From contig JABLUY010000059.1 in assembly GCA_013306675.1 (NCBI GenBank), positions 1-64,000 on the forward strand: DNA of 64,000 bases, written 5' to 3'. The translations under genes were made by a program, and so were the position numbers. Every line of letters starts with the position of its first letter. Position 1 is the stretch's first letter. Below the pieces are notes generated by a model. The model was not told the DNA's origin, did no database searches, and saw nothing but the letters and a program-made list of their open reading frames with translations. Source of the DNA: Thraustochytrium sp. TN22. Taxonomy: Eukaryota; Sar; Bigyra; Thraustochytrida; Thraustochytriidae. Below, in pieces: positions 29,981 through 39,559 of the stretch.

Positions 29981-32836
29981 ATGGAGGCGCTCGTGCGCTG
30001 CGCGGAGGAGGACGCTGGCGCGCGGCGCGGGGCGAGGCGTGGCGCGCCTCGCGAGGCCGGGAGCCAGGCCGGGGCCAGAGGCAGAGACAGTGGCGGCGAC
30101 GGCCAAGACGAAAGCAGCATCGAGCCCGAGCCTGCGCAGAATGAGGACGACGCGCTCGTGTACCGCTTCTTCGACAAGCGCGGCGACTACTTCCAGGTGG
30201 TAGGTGACGCGGCGCGGCAGGTGGCAACGCGCTTCTTTCACTCGAGCGCGGCGCTCAAGTTCGCCGACGTGCAGGGGCGGTCGGTGCCCTTCCTTTCGCT
30301 CAGCCCGGCGGTCTTCGTGAGCGTGGTGCGCACGCTCCTGTGCGAGCCAGCCACGGTGGTGCGCGTCTTCGCGTACGAGAATGGCGAGTGGAGGCTGCAG
30401 CGCGAGGGCTCGGCCGGCCGCGTGGACGAGTTCGCGGCTGAGATGGACTCGCTCGGCGACCTGGACCGCGCGAGCCTGGAGCAGGCCTGCGTGGCCTGCG
30501 TCTTCGTGCCGGCGGCTGTGGGCGAGCCACTGGGCGTGGCGCTCGCCAACACGACGCTGCGCACGCTGGGCGCCGTCTCGGTCGACCTGCACGCGCTCGG
30601 GGGCCTGCTCGCGCAGGAGGGCGCCACACAGTGCATCGTGGCCGGCAGCCGGGCGAGCCCGCAGACGCTGGCCGCCGTGGACCGCGGCCTGCGCGCCGCT
30701 GGCGTGCGCAAGCTCTCGCAGGTCGGGCGCCTTCCGCGCGGCGCGGCAGGCGCGGCCGCTGCTGCCGAGCCCGACGCGCTGCTGGACGCGCTGGCCACCA
30801 AGCTCGGGCGTGACGCCGTCTCGCAGGTGGACACCTTTCTGAGCGACGCGCTGCGACAGAGCACGAGCGTCGCCTCGGCGCTCGAGCTGCTCCTGAGGGA
30901 AATCAGCGCCGACGTGGCGGGGGACCAGCAGCCGTACCGCGTGGCACAGCCCGGTCTTGCCTCGTCCATGTACATTTCGCCCGGCACGCTTGAAGCGCTG
31001 GGTGTCGTGGCCAGGCGCGGCGGAATGCCGGCAGCCGCGGCGGAGACCGCAGCGAGAAAGCCGAGCGCCGCCGATTCGGTTTTCCACTGCCTGGGGCGCG
31101 GCTGCGCCACGCCCATGGGCATGCGGCTCCTGGCGCGCTGGCTGCGGCGGCCCTCGGCGGACCTCGCCGACATCTGCCGCCGCCACGCCGCCGTGGACGC
31201 CTTCGTAACCGACCCGGCTCTGCGCGAGGCCGCGGCCGAGGCCCTCCGCAAGCTTCCTGACGGGGAGCGCCTCGGCCTTAGCCTGGGCGCGCTGCGCCTC
31301 GAGGAGGGCGACGGCCTCTCGGCCATGAAGAGGGCTCTCAGCACGCTCGTTGGCCTCTTCCGCGTGGCGCGCGCAGCCCAGGCCCTACACGAGCTCTGCG
31401 GCGAGCACGCGCCGCTGCGTGAGCTGGCGGCGCACGCCGGCCCTGGTGAGACCGCCCTCCAGGACGGGGCGCGCTTCGCAGACCTCGTGGCGCGCGTCGT
31501 GGACGCGCGCGCACTGCGACCCAACTTTCGGCGGCGCGGTCTCGACGCCCGCGTCGCGCCGCACTGCTCGGAGCGCCTCGGTGAGCTGCACGAGGCGCTC
31601 CAGCGCGTGGACGCCAGCGTCCGCGCCCAGGCCAAGGCCTTCGCAGAGGCTGTCGGCGCCGACAGCCTGCGCATCCGCGGCCACGGCCAGTACGACGAGG
31701 CGCCCGTGCCCCTGAGTGCCGTGTCTGCCGCGGCGCCCAAGGGCCGCAAGCGCAGGCGCGCCGTCACGCTGCACCTGGAGCGCAACGCCGTGCATGGCAC
31801 GGTCTTTCGCGCCACGCGCGCCGACAGCCAGACGCTGCTACGCAAAGGCGGTCCGGCGCAGGCGCACCAGACGCGCGTGATTACGAGCGACAAGCAAGGG
31901 GTCAAGTTCACCTCAGCCGCGCTGCGGGACATTGTGCAGCGCTACGAGCAGCTTGATGCAGACTACCTGGATGCGCAGCTGCAGGTCGTGCGCGACACGC
32001 TCGACGCGGCGCGCCCGCTTGCGGACGGTCTCCTGCGCCTTGCCGACTTTGTGGCTCGCATCGACGTGCTCGTAGGCTTCGCCGCCGCAGCCACCGCACA
32101 CGAGTACTGCCGCCCCGAGATGGTGGTGGCCGGTGGCGAGGCTGATCAGGAAGCCATTCACCTGTCGAACCTGCGGCACATGCTCGCGGAGCAGCGCCTC
32201 GGGCGCGAGCTCTACATTGCGAACTCCTTCGATGCGGCCCGCTCCTCCATAAGTATCATCTCCGGGCCCAACATGGGCGGCAAGTCGACCTTCACCAGCA
32301 GCTTGGCCTTGGCCGCCCTGCTCGCGCAGGCGGGCGCCTTCGTGCCGGCGGACGCCGCTCGCCTGCCCGTCTTCGACGCGCTCCTGGCGCGCGCCGGCGG
32401 CGCTCAGGACGACTCCAGCACCGGGTCGTCCACCTTTATGGTCGAGATGCGCGACGTGGCGAGCATCGTGGCCGCCGCGACGCCGCGCTCACTCGTGCTC
32501 GTGGATGAGATCGGCCGCGGCACGAGCACGGACGACGGGTTTGCGCTCGCGCGCGCCATCGCCAGTCACCTCGTGCGCGACCTGCGCTGCACGGCGCTCT
32601 TCGCCACCCACTTCCACGAGCTCGCCGCCCTTGCCGACGAGTACCCGGGCAAGGCGCAGAACCTGCAGCTCGCCGCCCAAGTGCAAGGCGAGAATGTCGT
32701 CATGCTCTATCGCGTGCGCCCCGGCGCTGCCGACCGCTCCTATGGTATCTCTGTTGCCAAGATGGCCGGCTTCCCTGCGGCGATCGTCCGTGACGCGCAA
32801 TCAGAGCTCGAGCGTCTCATCCAGCCTGGGATATAA
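29981..32836 (+). CDS. MSH2: DNA mismatch repair protein MSH2
   Basis: 951 aa from MEALVRCAEED. MSH2 pairs with MSH6 or MSH3 to recognise mismatches and loops in nuclear DNA. The N-terminal domain carries VYRFFDKRGDYFQVVGDAA, the MSH2 form of the mismatch-binding domain, which lacks the Phe-x-Glu of MSH6. The connector, lever (LGRGCATPMGMRLLARWL) and clamp follow. The ATPase has Walker A GPNMGGKST at 762-770, the STFMVEM signature, Walker B LVLVDEIGRGTSTDDGF and ATHFHELAALA. The protein stops about 35 residues after the YGISVAKMAGFP segment, so the C-terminal helix-turn-helix dimerisation region (about 80 residues in animal or yeast MSH2) is missing or lies in an exon I cannot identify. There is an Arg/Gly-rich N-terminal extension of about 40 residues. 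Convergent with the FKBP gene. Confidence 0.93.
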   Translation: MEALVRCAEEDAGARRGARRGAPREAGSQAGARGRDSGGDGQDESSIEPEPAQNEDDALVYRFFDKRGDYFQVVGDAARQVATRFFHSSAALKFADVQGRSVPFLSLSPAVFVSVVRTLLCEPATVVRVFAYENGEWRLQREGSAGRVDEFAAEMDSLGDLDRASLEQACVACVFVPAAVGEPLGVALANTTLRTLGAVSVDLHALGGLLAQEGATQCIVAGSRASPQTLAAVDRGLRAAGVRKLSQVGRLPRGAAGAAAAAEPDALLDALATKLGRDAVSQVDTFLSDALRQSTSVASALELLLREISADVAGDQQPYRVAQPGLASSMYISPGTLEALGVVARRGGMPAAAAETAARKPSAADSVFHCLGRGCATPMGMRLLARWLRRPSADLADICRRHAAVDAFVTDPALREAAAEALRKLPDGERLGLSLGALRLEEGDGLSAMKRALSTLVGLFRVARAAQALHELCGEHAPLRELAAHAGPGETALQDGARFADLVARVVDARALRPNFRRRGLDARVAPHCSERLGELHEALQRVDASVRAQAKAFAEAVGADSLRIRGHGQYDEAPVPLSAVSAAAPKGRKRRRAVTLHLERNAVHGTVFRATRADSQTLLRKGGPAQAHQTRVITSDKQGVKFTSAALRDIVQRYEQLDADYLDAQLQVVRDTLDAARPLADGLLRLADFVARIDVLVGFAAAATAHEYCRPEMVVAGGEADQEAIHLSNLRHMLAEQRLGRELYIANSFDAARSSISIISGPNMGGKSTFTSSLALAALLAQAGAFVPADAARLPVFDALLARAGGAQDDSSTGSSTFMVEMRDVASIVAAATPRSLVLVDEIGRGTSTDDGFALARAIASHLVRDLRCTALFATHFHELAALADEYPGKAQNLQLAAQVQGENVVMLYRVRPGAADRSYGISVAKMAGFPAAIVRDAQSELERLIQPGI

Positions 32837-33217
32837 GCTGCTAGATAGCTATCGCGCAACTTCATTCATGCGCGAGCAGCGGCACGGGCAGCAGCAAGCT
32901 TTGCGTCGCTTCTCTCGGCGTAGGTGTTCAACGAGTCGAGCTTCGCAGTGAGCCCAGCCAGCAGCTCAAGGTGATCGTAGGTCACTTACTGTTAGCGCCG
33001 CAATTCTCCGGGTGGTGGCCGGTAGACGACCGACCGTCCAGCGCCTGTGACCAAAGAACAAACAAAGGTTGCTTCGCTTGCCATGCGAATTGCTCAAGCT
33101 CTGGGCACTACGAAGATAGAATAGAAACCGTTTCTTCAAAAAGAGACACCGCAGCCCGTCTCCTTTATAATTTCGTCACTCGATGTGGTTTTCCTTGCCA
33201 CCCAGCGGCAGTGCTGG
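32837..33217. other. Tail-to-tail spacer between MSH2 and FKBP genes
   Basis: 380 bp of moderate GC. It must contain both 3' UTRs. I looked for a short terminal MSH2 exon and found none I could support. Confidence 0.5.
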
Positions 33218-33760
33218 CTAGAGCGCTTGTGGGCTGTCCTTGCGCATCGCACGCAGAGTGAGCGCGAGGACGATGAGGGCGATAACCAGGAAGAAGGCCA
33301 TGCCGACGCCGCCCTGAGAGTCAGCGGAGGCCTCGCTGGCCTGCACGAGCTCAACCTCAAACTCGAGCGTGGCGTCGGGCGGGATGACGGGCGGCGCGCC
33401 GGACCGGCCGTACGCGAAGTCCGGTGCGCAGACCAGGATGGCCTTTTCTCCGACCTTCATGGAGGCGATACCCTGGTCCCAGCCGAGGATGACCTGGCGC
33501 CGGCCCACGACGAACTCGAGCGGGCGGCCGCGCGGCACGCTCGAGTCAAAGACGCGCCCGTCCGGGAACTTGCCCGTGTAGTGCACATGTACGTTCATGT
33601 TCTTGCCAATGGGTTCCCCCGTGCCCTCGCTAAGGATCTTCTTGCGCAGCTTGCCGTCCTGCGCCGACGTCAGGTCCACGAAGCCGTCGTCATCGTCGCC
33701 GTCGCCGCCCTTGCGCTGCCGCAGGTTCGACGTCTCGGGCAGCTCCTCGATCTCCACCAT
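33218..33760 (-). CDS. Tail-anchored FKBP-type peptidyl-prolyl isomerase
   Basis: 180 aa from MVEIEELPET. One FKBP domain (about 35-140) is clear: VHVHYTGKFPDGRVFDSS, PLEFVVGRRQVILGWDQGIASM, GEKAILVCAPDFAYG and PPDATLEFEVELV. The active-site aromatics and the Asp of the binding pocket are retained, with some deviations (PDFAYG is canonical), so prolyl isomerase activity is likely. A single hydrophobic helix close to the C terminus (GMAFFLVIALIVLALTL) followed by a short basic tail (RAMRKDSPQAL), with no signal peptide, makes it a tail-anchored protein facing the cytosol on ER or mitochondria, like FKBP8 but without TPR repeats. Such proteins are clients of the GET3 pathway. Confidence 0.9.
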   Translation of the reverse strand: MVEIEELPETSNLRQRKGGDGDDDDGFVDLTSAQDGKLRKKILSEGTGEPIGKNMNVHVHYTGKFPDGRVFDSSVPRGRPLEFVVGRRQVILGWDQGIASMKVGEKAILVCAPDFAYGRSGAPPVIPPDATLEFEVELVQASEASADSQGGVGMAFFLVIALIVLALTLRAMRKDSPQAL

Positions 33761-34214
33761 GCTTGGGCGCCTGCCGGCTGCTGGCGCGACCGCTGCCGCG
33801 GACCTCGCTACTGCTCCCGCTACTTTGCCGTCCGCAGCCGCCGCCGCCCGCCGCTGCTGCCGCCGCCGCCGCCGCCCCCTGGCTCCCGCCGCCGTCTACG
33901 CCGCCGCCGCGCTTGGCTATGCGGTCTGAGCCAGGCTGGGGCCAGGGCAGGCGGGACGAGAAGGCGGCGAGCGAGCGCAGATAGCCCTGGGGCGAAGCAG
34001 GCGCGGGCGCCGGACGGGGCGAACCAAGGCAGGGCGAGGCGACCGGCAAGGGAAGGCAAGGCAAGCTGAATGAGCATGTAGAGCACGACAGTGCGTGCGT
34101 GTCGCAACTGATCAGCGCACAGTACATTTGGGTATCTGAAGGTGAGATAGGTAGCAGGTCGCAGCAGCGGGACGCCGTCGCCTATGAGGCATGGTGAAGA
34201 ATGTAAATGCCAGC
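33761..34214. other. Spacer between FKBP and RPN12 genes
   Basis: About 450 bp. It is GC-rich near the FKBP 5' end (CCGCCG runs at 33840-33910) and AT-richer near the RPN12 3' end. Nothing else recognised. Confidence 0.5.
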
Positions 34215-35133
34215 TTAGACGATGCGCTCGAGCTCGTGAGCATAGTTGAGCGAGCTCTGGATGAGCGAGTGCGAGGGAATCTGGTCCGCGAGGTCCTTGA
34301 CGGGCTCGCCCTTGAAGATAATGTTAGAACCCTGAATCTCCCAGTTTTCCTTGCCGGCCATGTAGTCCGCGAGCTCCTTCTGGGAACCAAGGTTCATGAG
34401 CTTTTGTGCAGCGCTCTGCGGTAGTACACGCGCGATTTGAGTTGAGATGCGGGTTAGTCTGTCTGCCGACCTTTGAGTGTGTCTGCGCGAGTGCATCCAT
34501 GACGCTTCAAGTTGCTTCGTGAGAGGCGAGAAATCGTGGCAAGTAACGTACAACGCTAAGCGAGGCGTAGGAGACCTCAATGCAGCTGGCGATCTCCTCG
34601 CGCACGGTCTCCTCGAGGCTCTCAAGGAGCCAGGTGAAGGTTTTGCACGGGGTGCGCTTGCGCGCAGCGAGCACCTTGTTGTAGGAGCCCTCGCTGAGGA
34701 ACTGCTCGAGCTCCGTGACGAAGGTGATGCACTTGTCCGTGCGCTCCTTCATGGAGACAAGCTCCAGGAGCGAGTGGAACTCGGCAAGCTCCTGCTGCAC
34801 GAGCAGCACGAGCAGCTCGAGGCCGATCATCTCGCCCCGACGCGGCGAGTCGCCAATCTCGCTGCGGTAGTCAAAGGTAAAAGGCCGCAGCAGCTGCAGG
34901 TGGCGCGCGATGCCGGCCTTGTCCTGCGCTGCCACGCTCAGCACCGCCGCCGACTCATAGATGTCGCGCGCCAGCTGCCGCTCCTTCTTGCTCGTCCGGG
35001 TCACCGCCGCGCTCGGCGGCAGCGAATCCAGCTTGGTCAGCTCCAGCTTCGCCTTGCGCAGCAGCTCCTCGCCGCCGTCCACGCGGCCCGCATCCGCCGC
35101 CTTGCGCAGCTCCTTCGCCAGCGACTCCGCCAT
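34215..35133 (-). CDS. RPN12: 26S proteasome regulatory subunit RPN12/PSMD8 (two exons)
   Basis: 260 aa from exons 34552-35133 and 34215-34415, joined across a 136-bp GTACGT...CAG intron in phase 0. It is a lid component of the 19S regulatory particle in cytosol and nucleus. Matches to PSMD8: LARDIYESAAVLSVAAQDK, the MIGLELLVLLVQQELAEFHSLLEL helices, LEQFLSEGSYNKVLAARK, VREEIASCIEVSYASLSV leading into SAAQKLMN, and the conserved C terminus SSLNYAHELERIV. The second half is the PCI domain used for lid assembly. I start at MAESLAKELRK; a longer open frame with Arg/Ala-rich content precedes it. Length matches the 257-aa short form of human PSMD8. Confidence 0.92.
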
Positions 35134-36161
35134 CCTGCCCGCCGCCGCTGCCGCCCGCTGCTCCGCCCGCCGCGCGCGCCGCGCCCGCCGCTGCAGCCGC
35201 CGCCGAGCGAACTTCGCTCCTCGTTTGCAGCAACGCTGCGGCCCAGCCGCCGTCTCTTTTTTCATTCCATACGTGTCCCAGACAAGTTCCAGACGCTTTC
35301 CGGACGTTTTCGCATCACTGACCCTGGCACGGACAAGCAGTGGCTGCTGCGAGCGAGCGAGGAATCGTTGTGCCCTCGCCGTCCTCGTTCAACGGACCCT
35401 GTACTTTGGCTGGCACTCTCGCGCGAGCAGGCGTTGCCAAGCATGAATGCTTCAAGCAGCTACAATTGCTTCTGGGTACAATCGTATTGCGTACAAGTCT
35501 GGCCGCGTCTGCCATCAGTGCGCAAGCAACATGAAGTTCACCAACCACTAACCCTAGCTTAAAGTCTGATCCCTCAACCTTGAATGAACGCTTCAAGCCG
35601 GCTGCTACGTTTGCTGTCCGTGCTTCTAAGTTAGTGACCATGCGTCCTCGTCTCGCTCGCCTCGAGACTCGTCAGGCTTGTCGCCTGCATCTCAACTTGC
35701 ATCATCCACTCGCTCGCCAGCGCTCAACGTCATGGTCAGCTTCAACGCCCGCGGCGCTCGCCGGCACTCGTCATCAGCACCCGCGCACAGCCGCGCTCAA
35801 GCTCCCTCACAGTCAGGTTCTCCAAGTCCGCGACCGTCTGCGACCGCGTCCGCGACCACGTCCGCGACCGCGTCACGATCGGCGACCGCGTCCGCGACCG
35901 CGTCCGCGACCGTCCGCGACCGCGTCGGCGACGGCGTCCGCGACGGGTTCGCCGTCGGCCCGCCGGCGCCGTCGGGCCCGACGTCGGTGCTGACGGCCTT
36001 CCGTGTGCCTGTGATGCGTCAAAACGCGATTTGACTTCGCCCGCGCGACGGGGCGCGGCGCGGCGCGGCGGCAGTGCAGCGGCGAGGAGGGGGCGGCGAG
36101 CGCGCGCGCGGCTCGAAGCCGGCGGGCGGGCGAGCAGGCAAGCGGGCGCGGGAGCAAGAGG
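35134..36161. other. Divergent promoter region of RPN12 and lipoyl synthase
   Basis: 1 kb between divergent genes. AT-richer at 35260-35600, then a 12-bp tandem repeat (35829-35944), then CGGCGCG-rich sequence just upstream of the lipoyl synthase start. No gene supported. Confidence 0.5.
35829..35944. repeat. 12-bp minisatellite (GCGACCGCGTCC)n
   Basis: Roughly nine copies of GCGACCGCGTCC with substitutions and occasional shortened units, 220-330 bp upstream of the lipoyl synthase start. Confidence 0.85.
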
Positions 36162-37457
36162 ATGATGATGCAGCAGCTCGGGGTGGTCGCGAGGGCGGCG
36201 CCGCGGCGCGCAGGCGCAGGCGCAGGCGCACGCGCGGGCGCGGGCGCGGGCGCGGGCGCCGCGCGGCGGCTACTGAGCGGGGAGACGACGACGGCGACGG
36301 CGGGGGCTGCGGCGGAGGCGACGTCGGAGGCGGCGGCGGCTGTGGCGGGCGGGCGGCTGGCGGCGCTGCGCGCGCGGCTGGCCGCAGAGCGCGCCGAGGA
36401 GGCGGCGCAGCAGGCGCTGCGCGCGGCGTCGGTGGCGGCGAAGCGCGGCGAGGCGGCGGGAGGCGGCGGCGGCGGCCTGCGCAACAAGAAGAAGCTGCCC
36501 AAGCCGCGCTGGCTGAAGATCAACGCGGCGAGCGGCGAGAGCCGCGACAACTACGAGCGCCTGCGTGACACGGTGCGCGGCCTCGGGCTCGCCACGGTGT
36601 GCGAGGAGGCGCGGTGCCCGAACATTAGCGAGTGCTGGGGCGGCAAGGATGGCACGGCCACGGCCACCATCATGATCATGGGCGACACGTGCACGCGCGC
36701 GTGCCGGTTCTGCAGCGTCAAGACGAGCCGCGCGCCGGCCCCGCTGGACCCGGAGGAGCCGCAGAAGGTGGCGCGCGCCGTCACGGACTGGGGCCTGGGC
36801 TACGTCGTGCTCACGTCGGTGGACCGGGACGAGCTCGCGGACCAGGGCGCCAACCACTTCGCCGAGACCGTGCGGTACCTGAAGCAGTTCTCCGCCGAGC
36901 AGCGCCGCGCCAAGAAGGGCGGCAAGGAGGTGCTGGTGGAGTGCCTCACGCCGGATTTCCGTGGCGATCGCGACCTGATTCGCACTGTGGCTGGCTCCGG
37001 CCTGGACGTCTTCGCGCACAACATTGAGACCGTCGAGCGTCTCACGCCCAACGTGCGCGACCGCCGCGCTGGCTACCGCCAGAGTCTCGAGGTGCTCGGT
37101 TTCGTCAAGCAGGAGTTCCCGCACCTGGTCACCAAGACCTCGCTCATGCTGGGTCTCGGCGAGACGCAGGACGAGGTCGTGCAGACCATGAAGGACGCGC
37201 GCGAGATCGGGCTCGATGTCATCACCTTTGGCCAGTACCTGCGCCCCACCAAGGGTCACCTCCCGGTCAAGGCGTATGTGAGCCCGGAGGAGTTTGCTAC
37301 CTACAAGCAGATCGCGCAGGAGCTCGGCTTTCGCTTTGTCGCCAGTGGCCCGCTCGTGCGCAGCAGCTACAAGGCTGGCGAGCTCTTTCTGGAGAACATG
37401 ATTCGCTCCGAGAACCGCCACCTGCGCTCGGAGGGCGAGGCCCAGGCCAGCGCCTGA
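36162..37457 (+). CDS. LIAS: Lipoyl synthase, mitochondrial
   Basis: 431 aa. This radical-SAM enzyme inserts two sulfurs into octanoyl groups on lipoate-dependent enzymes (pyruvate and 2-oxoglutarate dehydrogenases, glycine cleavage H protein). The auxiliary cluster cysteines are C147, C152 and C158 ([12 protein letters not shown]); the radical-SAM cysteines are C177, C181 and C184 (CTRACRFC). The C-terminal RSSYKAGE carries the Ser that ligates the auxiliary cluster. An N-terminal extension of about 115 residues is rich in Arg and Ala, with a Gly/Ala repeat and almost no acids at its start ([18 protein letters not shown]), consistent with a mitochondrial presequence; a plastid address is also possible. 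Single exon. The stop is followed at once by an 8-bp repeat. Confidence 0.95.
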   Translation: MMMQQLGVVARAAPRRAGAGAGARAGAGAGAGAARRLLSGETTTATAGAAAEATSEAAAAVAGGRLAALRARLAAERAEEAAQQALRAASVAAKRGEAAGGGGGGLRNKKKLPKPRWLKINAASGESRDNYERLRDTVRGLGLATVCEEARCPNISECWGGKDGTATATIMIMGDTCTRACRFCSVKTSRAPAPLDPEEPQKVARAVTDWGLGYVVLTSVDRDELADQGANHFAETVRYLKQFSAEQRRAKKGGKEVLVECLTPDFRGDRDLIRTVAGSGLDVFAHNIETVERLTPNVRDRRAGYRQSLEVLGFVKQEFPHLVTKTSLMLGLGETQDEVVQTMKDAREIGLDVITFGQYLRPTKGHLPVKAYVSPEEFATYKQIAQELGFRFVASGPLVRSSYKAGELFLENMIRSENRHLRSEGEAQASA

Positions 37458-37834
37458 GCTGCTGAGCGCTGAGCTCCTGAGCTCCTGAGCTCCTGAGCTC
37501 TGAGCTCCTGAGCTCCTGAGCTCTTGAGCTCCTGAGCTGACAAGGAGAATTTGGGCGAGCGATTCGGGAGACCGGTAGCGCGCTCCGGCCCTCTTTCCTT
37601 GGCCTTTGCGAGCGCGTGTGAATTTGCGGCGGTAGCAGCCTTGGTCGTCGCAGCTGGTTGGAGCTGGTCGCTCGTTGCCTGCCCGCCCGCATGCATGTTT
37701 TGACAGTGAAAGATGAGATGAACCAAACAAACATTTGAAGTCCAGTCAGGCTGGTTGGCCCGTTCGAAATTAGCAACCTCGAATCGAAGGCAAATTCAAA
37801 TTGGAAGGCGGCTTCCAGGCGGCGGTCAACAGCC
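37458..37834. repeat. 8-bp repeat tract and spacer after lipoyl synthase
   Basis: From about 37466 to 37540 the sequence is eight or nine copies of TGAGCTCC (some trimmed or substituted), starting within ten bases of the lipoyl synthase stop, so it lies in the 3' UTR. The rest of the spacer, up to the next start, is moderate-GC DNA with no recognisable feature. Confidence 0.8.
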
Positions 37835-38995
37835 ATGTGGACGTCATCAGCCGGCGATCGACTCAAGAAGCGCGTCAAGCGGTCGGCCAGGGCCGAACCC
37901 GCGACGCAAAGACCCGCCAAGATGCGCAAGTCCAGGGCCCGTGCCGTGGACTGGATGCAGCGCTTCAAGTACGCGGCACCCGCGGCCGAGATGGACATTA
38001 CGCCACAGGCTGCGAGCGCCGCACCGAGCCCCGCACCCTCGTTGCTGGACGAGAACACAGAGCGGCTAGCCAACACGACGCCGCCAGCGACTGCGGCCGA
38101 CTCGTCCAAGGCGAACTTGAACACGCTGAGTCCGGCCGCGCAGAGCAAGGAGGACCCAGGCGGCGCGCTGGATGCGGCGCTGCCGCGCGCGTCCGAGCAG
38201 CGCCTCGCAAGGCGGCGCTGGACGCTGGACGCGGGAAAGCTGTACCCGCTGCTGAGCGAGTCGCGCCTCTTGCCTCCGCGGCCGGTCGTGGCCTCGAGCA
38301 ACACGGACGTCGACGTCGACATGGAGGATGTGGTGACCGACGAGGCCAAGGCTGCGCCGGCCGCCAGCCCGCGCAAGGGCAATCCGCAGCAACCCTGGGC
38401 CGAGGCAAGCATGGCCACCGACGCGAGCATGACGGCCGACATCGAAGACCTCTTCATGCAGGGGCCTGGCGGCATGCGCGCGGCTTCCGACTCGCACCTG
38501 GCCATCCAGCATTCCCCGCGACGCCACGAGCGCTTCTTTGCGGATGCCGCCCGCAATGACGCGTCCTGTGACGGTGGTGGTGGTGTTCGTAGTGGTGGTG
38601 GTGTTGGTGGTGGTGGTGGTGGTGACGGCGCCGGCGGCGGAGGGGTCCTCTTCTTCGATCAGCAGCGGCCGGTGGCGCCGCCGACCGGCAAGGAAGCGCA
38701 GGCACTCCCCGACGACTTCGAGGGGGCGCGGCGCGCCCAGCACACGCGATTGGCGCAGGTCCTTGCGGTCCTGCGTGCCGGCGAGGAGGACGTTTTCACG
38801 AGCTCGCTGGACATGTGCGAGCTCGTGGATGCCTGCACGGCACCCTCGGCGGACGAAGACCTCGCTGTCCAGGTGCTCTTCACCATGGCCGAGTCGCCCG
38901 CGGTGCGCTGGACGCCTGTGGCGCGCCAGTATGCGTCGCGCCGCACGCGGGAGCGCTTTCCTGGCCTCGGACGGCTCCACATGCACTATTCCTGA
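37835..38995 (+). CDS. Hypothetical low-complexity, probably nuclear protein
   Basis: 386 aa from MWTSSAGDRLKKRVKRSAR. Not recognised. The first 30 residues are strongly basic (KKRVKR, KMRKSRAR), a plausible nuclear localisation signal, followed by VDWMQRFKY. The middle is disordered and Ala/Pro/Ser-rich. A GGT/GTG repeat (about 38575-38635) encodes a Gly run near residues 248-268. The last 100 residues (about 285-386) look folded and helical: ARRAQHTRLAQVLAVLRAGEEDVF, SLDMCELVDACTAP, DLAVQVLFTMAESPAVRWTPVARQYASRR. No enzyme motif. It could be a transcriptional or chromatin cofactor, but only the basic start supports this. Convergent with the B12D-like gene, 141 bp between stops. Confidence 0.6.
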   Translation: MWTSSAGDRLKKRVKRSARAEPATQRPAKMRKSRARAVDWMQRFKYAAPAAEMDITPQAASAAPSPAPSLLDENTERLANTTPPATAADSSKANLNTLSPAAQSKEDPGGALDAALPRASEQRLARRRWTLDAGKLYPLLSESRLLPPRPVVASSNTDVDVDMEDVVTDEAKAAPAASPRKGNPQQPWAEASMATDASMTADIEDLFMQGPGGMRAASDSHLAIQHSPRRHERFFADAARNDASCDGGGGVRSGGGVGGGGGGDGAGGGGVLFFDQQRPVAPPTGKEAQALPDDFEGARRAQHTRLAQVLAVLRAGEEDVFTSSLDMCELVDACTAPSADEDLAVQVLFTMAESPAVRWTPVARQYASRRTRERFPGLGRLHMHYS

Positions 38996-39136
38996 CTCTC
39001 CTGCGCGTCCTGCCCGTGCGTGGGCGCGCGTGAGAGCGCACGCCGTGACTTTGACGAACGAGAACAATCACAGACGAAATGAAAATGAATCTCTTGCGAT
39101 GGAAAAAAAGAGGACGATGCTACAGGATGCAATAAT

Positions 39137-39559
39137 TTAGTTCTTGTTGACGTAGCCACTGCCCGGAAGCGTGCGCATCGAGGCGCGGTGCTGCACGTTC
39201 GCCTTGGCGCGATCGGCGTTCTGCGTGAGCAGGGTGGACTTGCGCTGCGCCTTGTTCACCGTCACGTTGGGCGACGAGGAAAGATGGCGGAAGCCAAACC
39301 ACGAGCACAGCGTCAGCGCGCTACCGATGCAGACGCCCAGCGGCACGAGCTCCGGGCGCTTGAGGCGCTCCGGGATGAGGCCGTTGGCGCGCGGGCCAAA
39401 CAGGTGCGAGCGCAGCGAGTTGCGGCCCTGTCCATCTCAAAAGCGTCAGTCTCTCCTCTCCTTCATACAAGTCTCCCGCGTGCGCCTTTCGACGCTCGTC
39501 TCCGTCCCACTTACATCGGCCGTGATGTGCCGCGAGAGCTGCCGAGCGGGCGCCGCCAT
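39137..39559 (-). CDS. B12D/NDUFA4-like small mitochondrial membrane protein (two exons)
   Basis: 111 aa from exons 39515-39559 (15 codons, MAAPARQLSRHITAD) and 39137-39427, joined across an 87-bp GTAAGT...CAG intron in phase 0. The core RLKRPELVPLGVCIGSALTLCSWFGFRHL, followed by PNVTVNKAQR, has the B12D/MLRQ (NDUFA4) layout: a short basic segment, 'PEL(I/V)PL', one membrane helix, then a positively charged 'P-(D/N)-V-x-x-(N/D)' segment. Members are small inner-membrane proteins associated with complex I or IV. The C-terminal 40 residues are hydrophilic and lineage-specific. Start and splice sites were chosen by reading phase and splice consensus; without transcript data exon 1 is the less certain part. 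Confidence 0.7.

Noticed and set aside
2581-33760. GET3-like ATPase and tail-anchored FKBP as a functional gene cluster
   Set aside because: They are 30 kb apart with unrelated genes between; a pathway link is plausible from family knowledge but the sequence shows no linkage.
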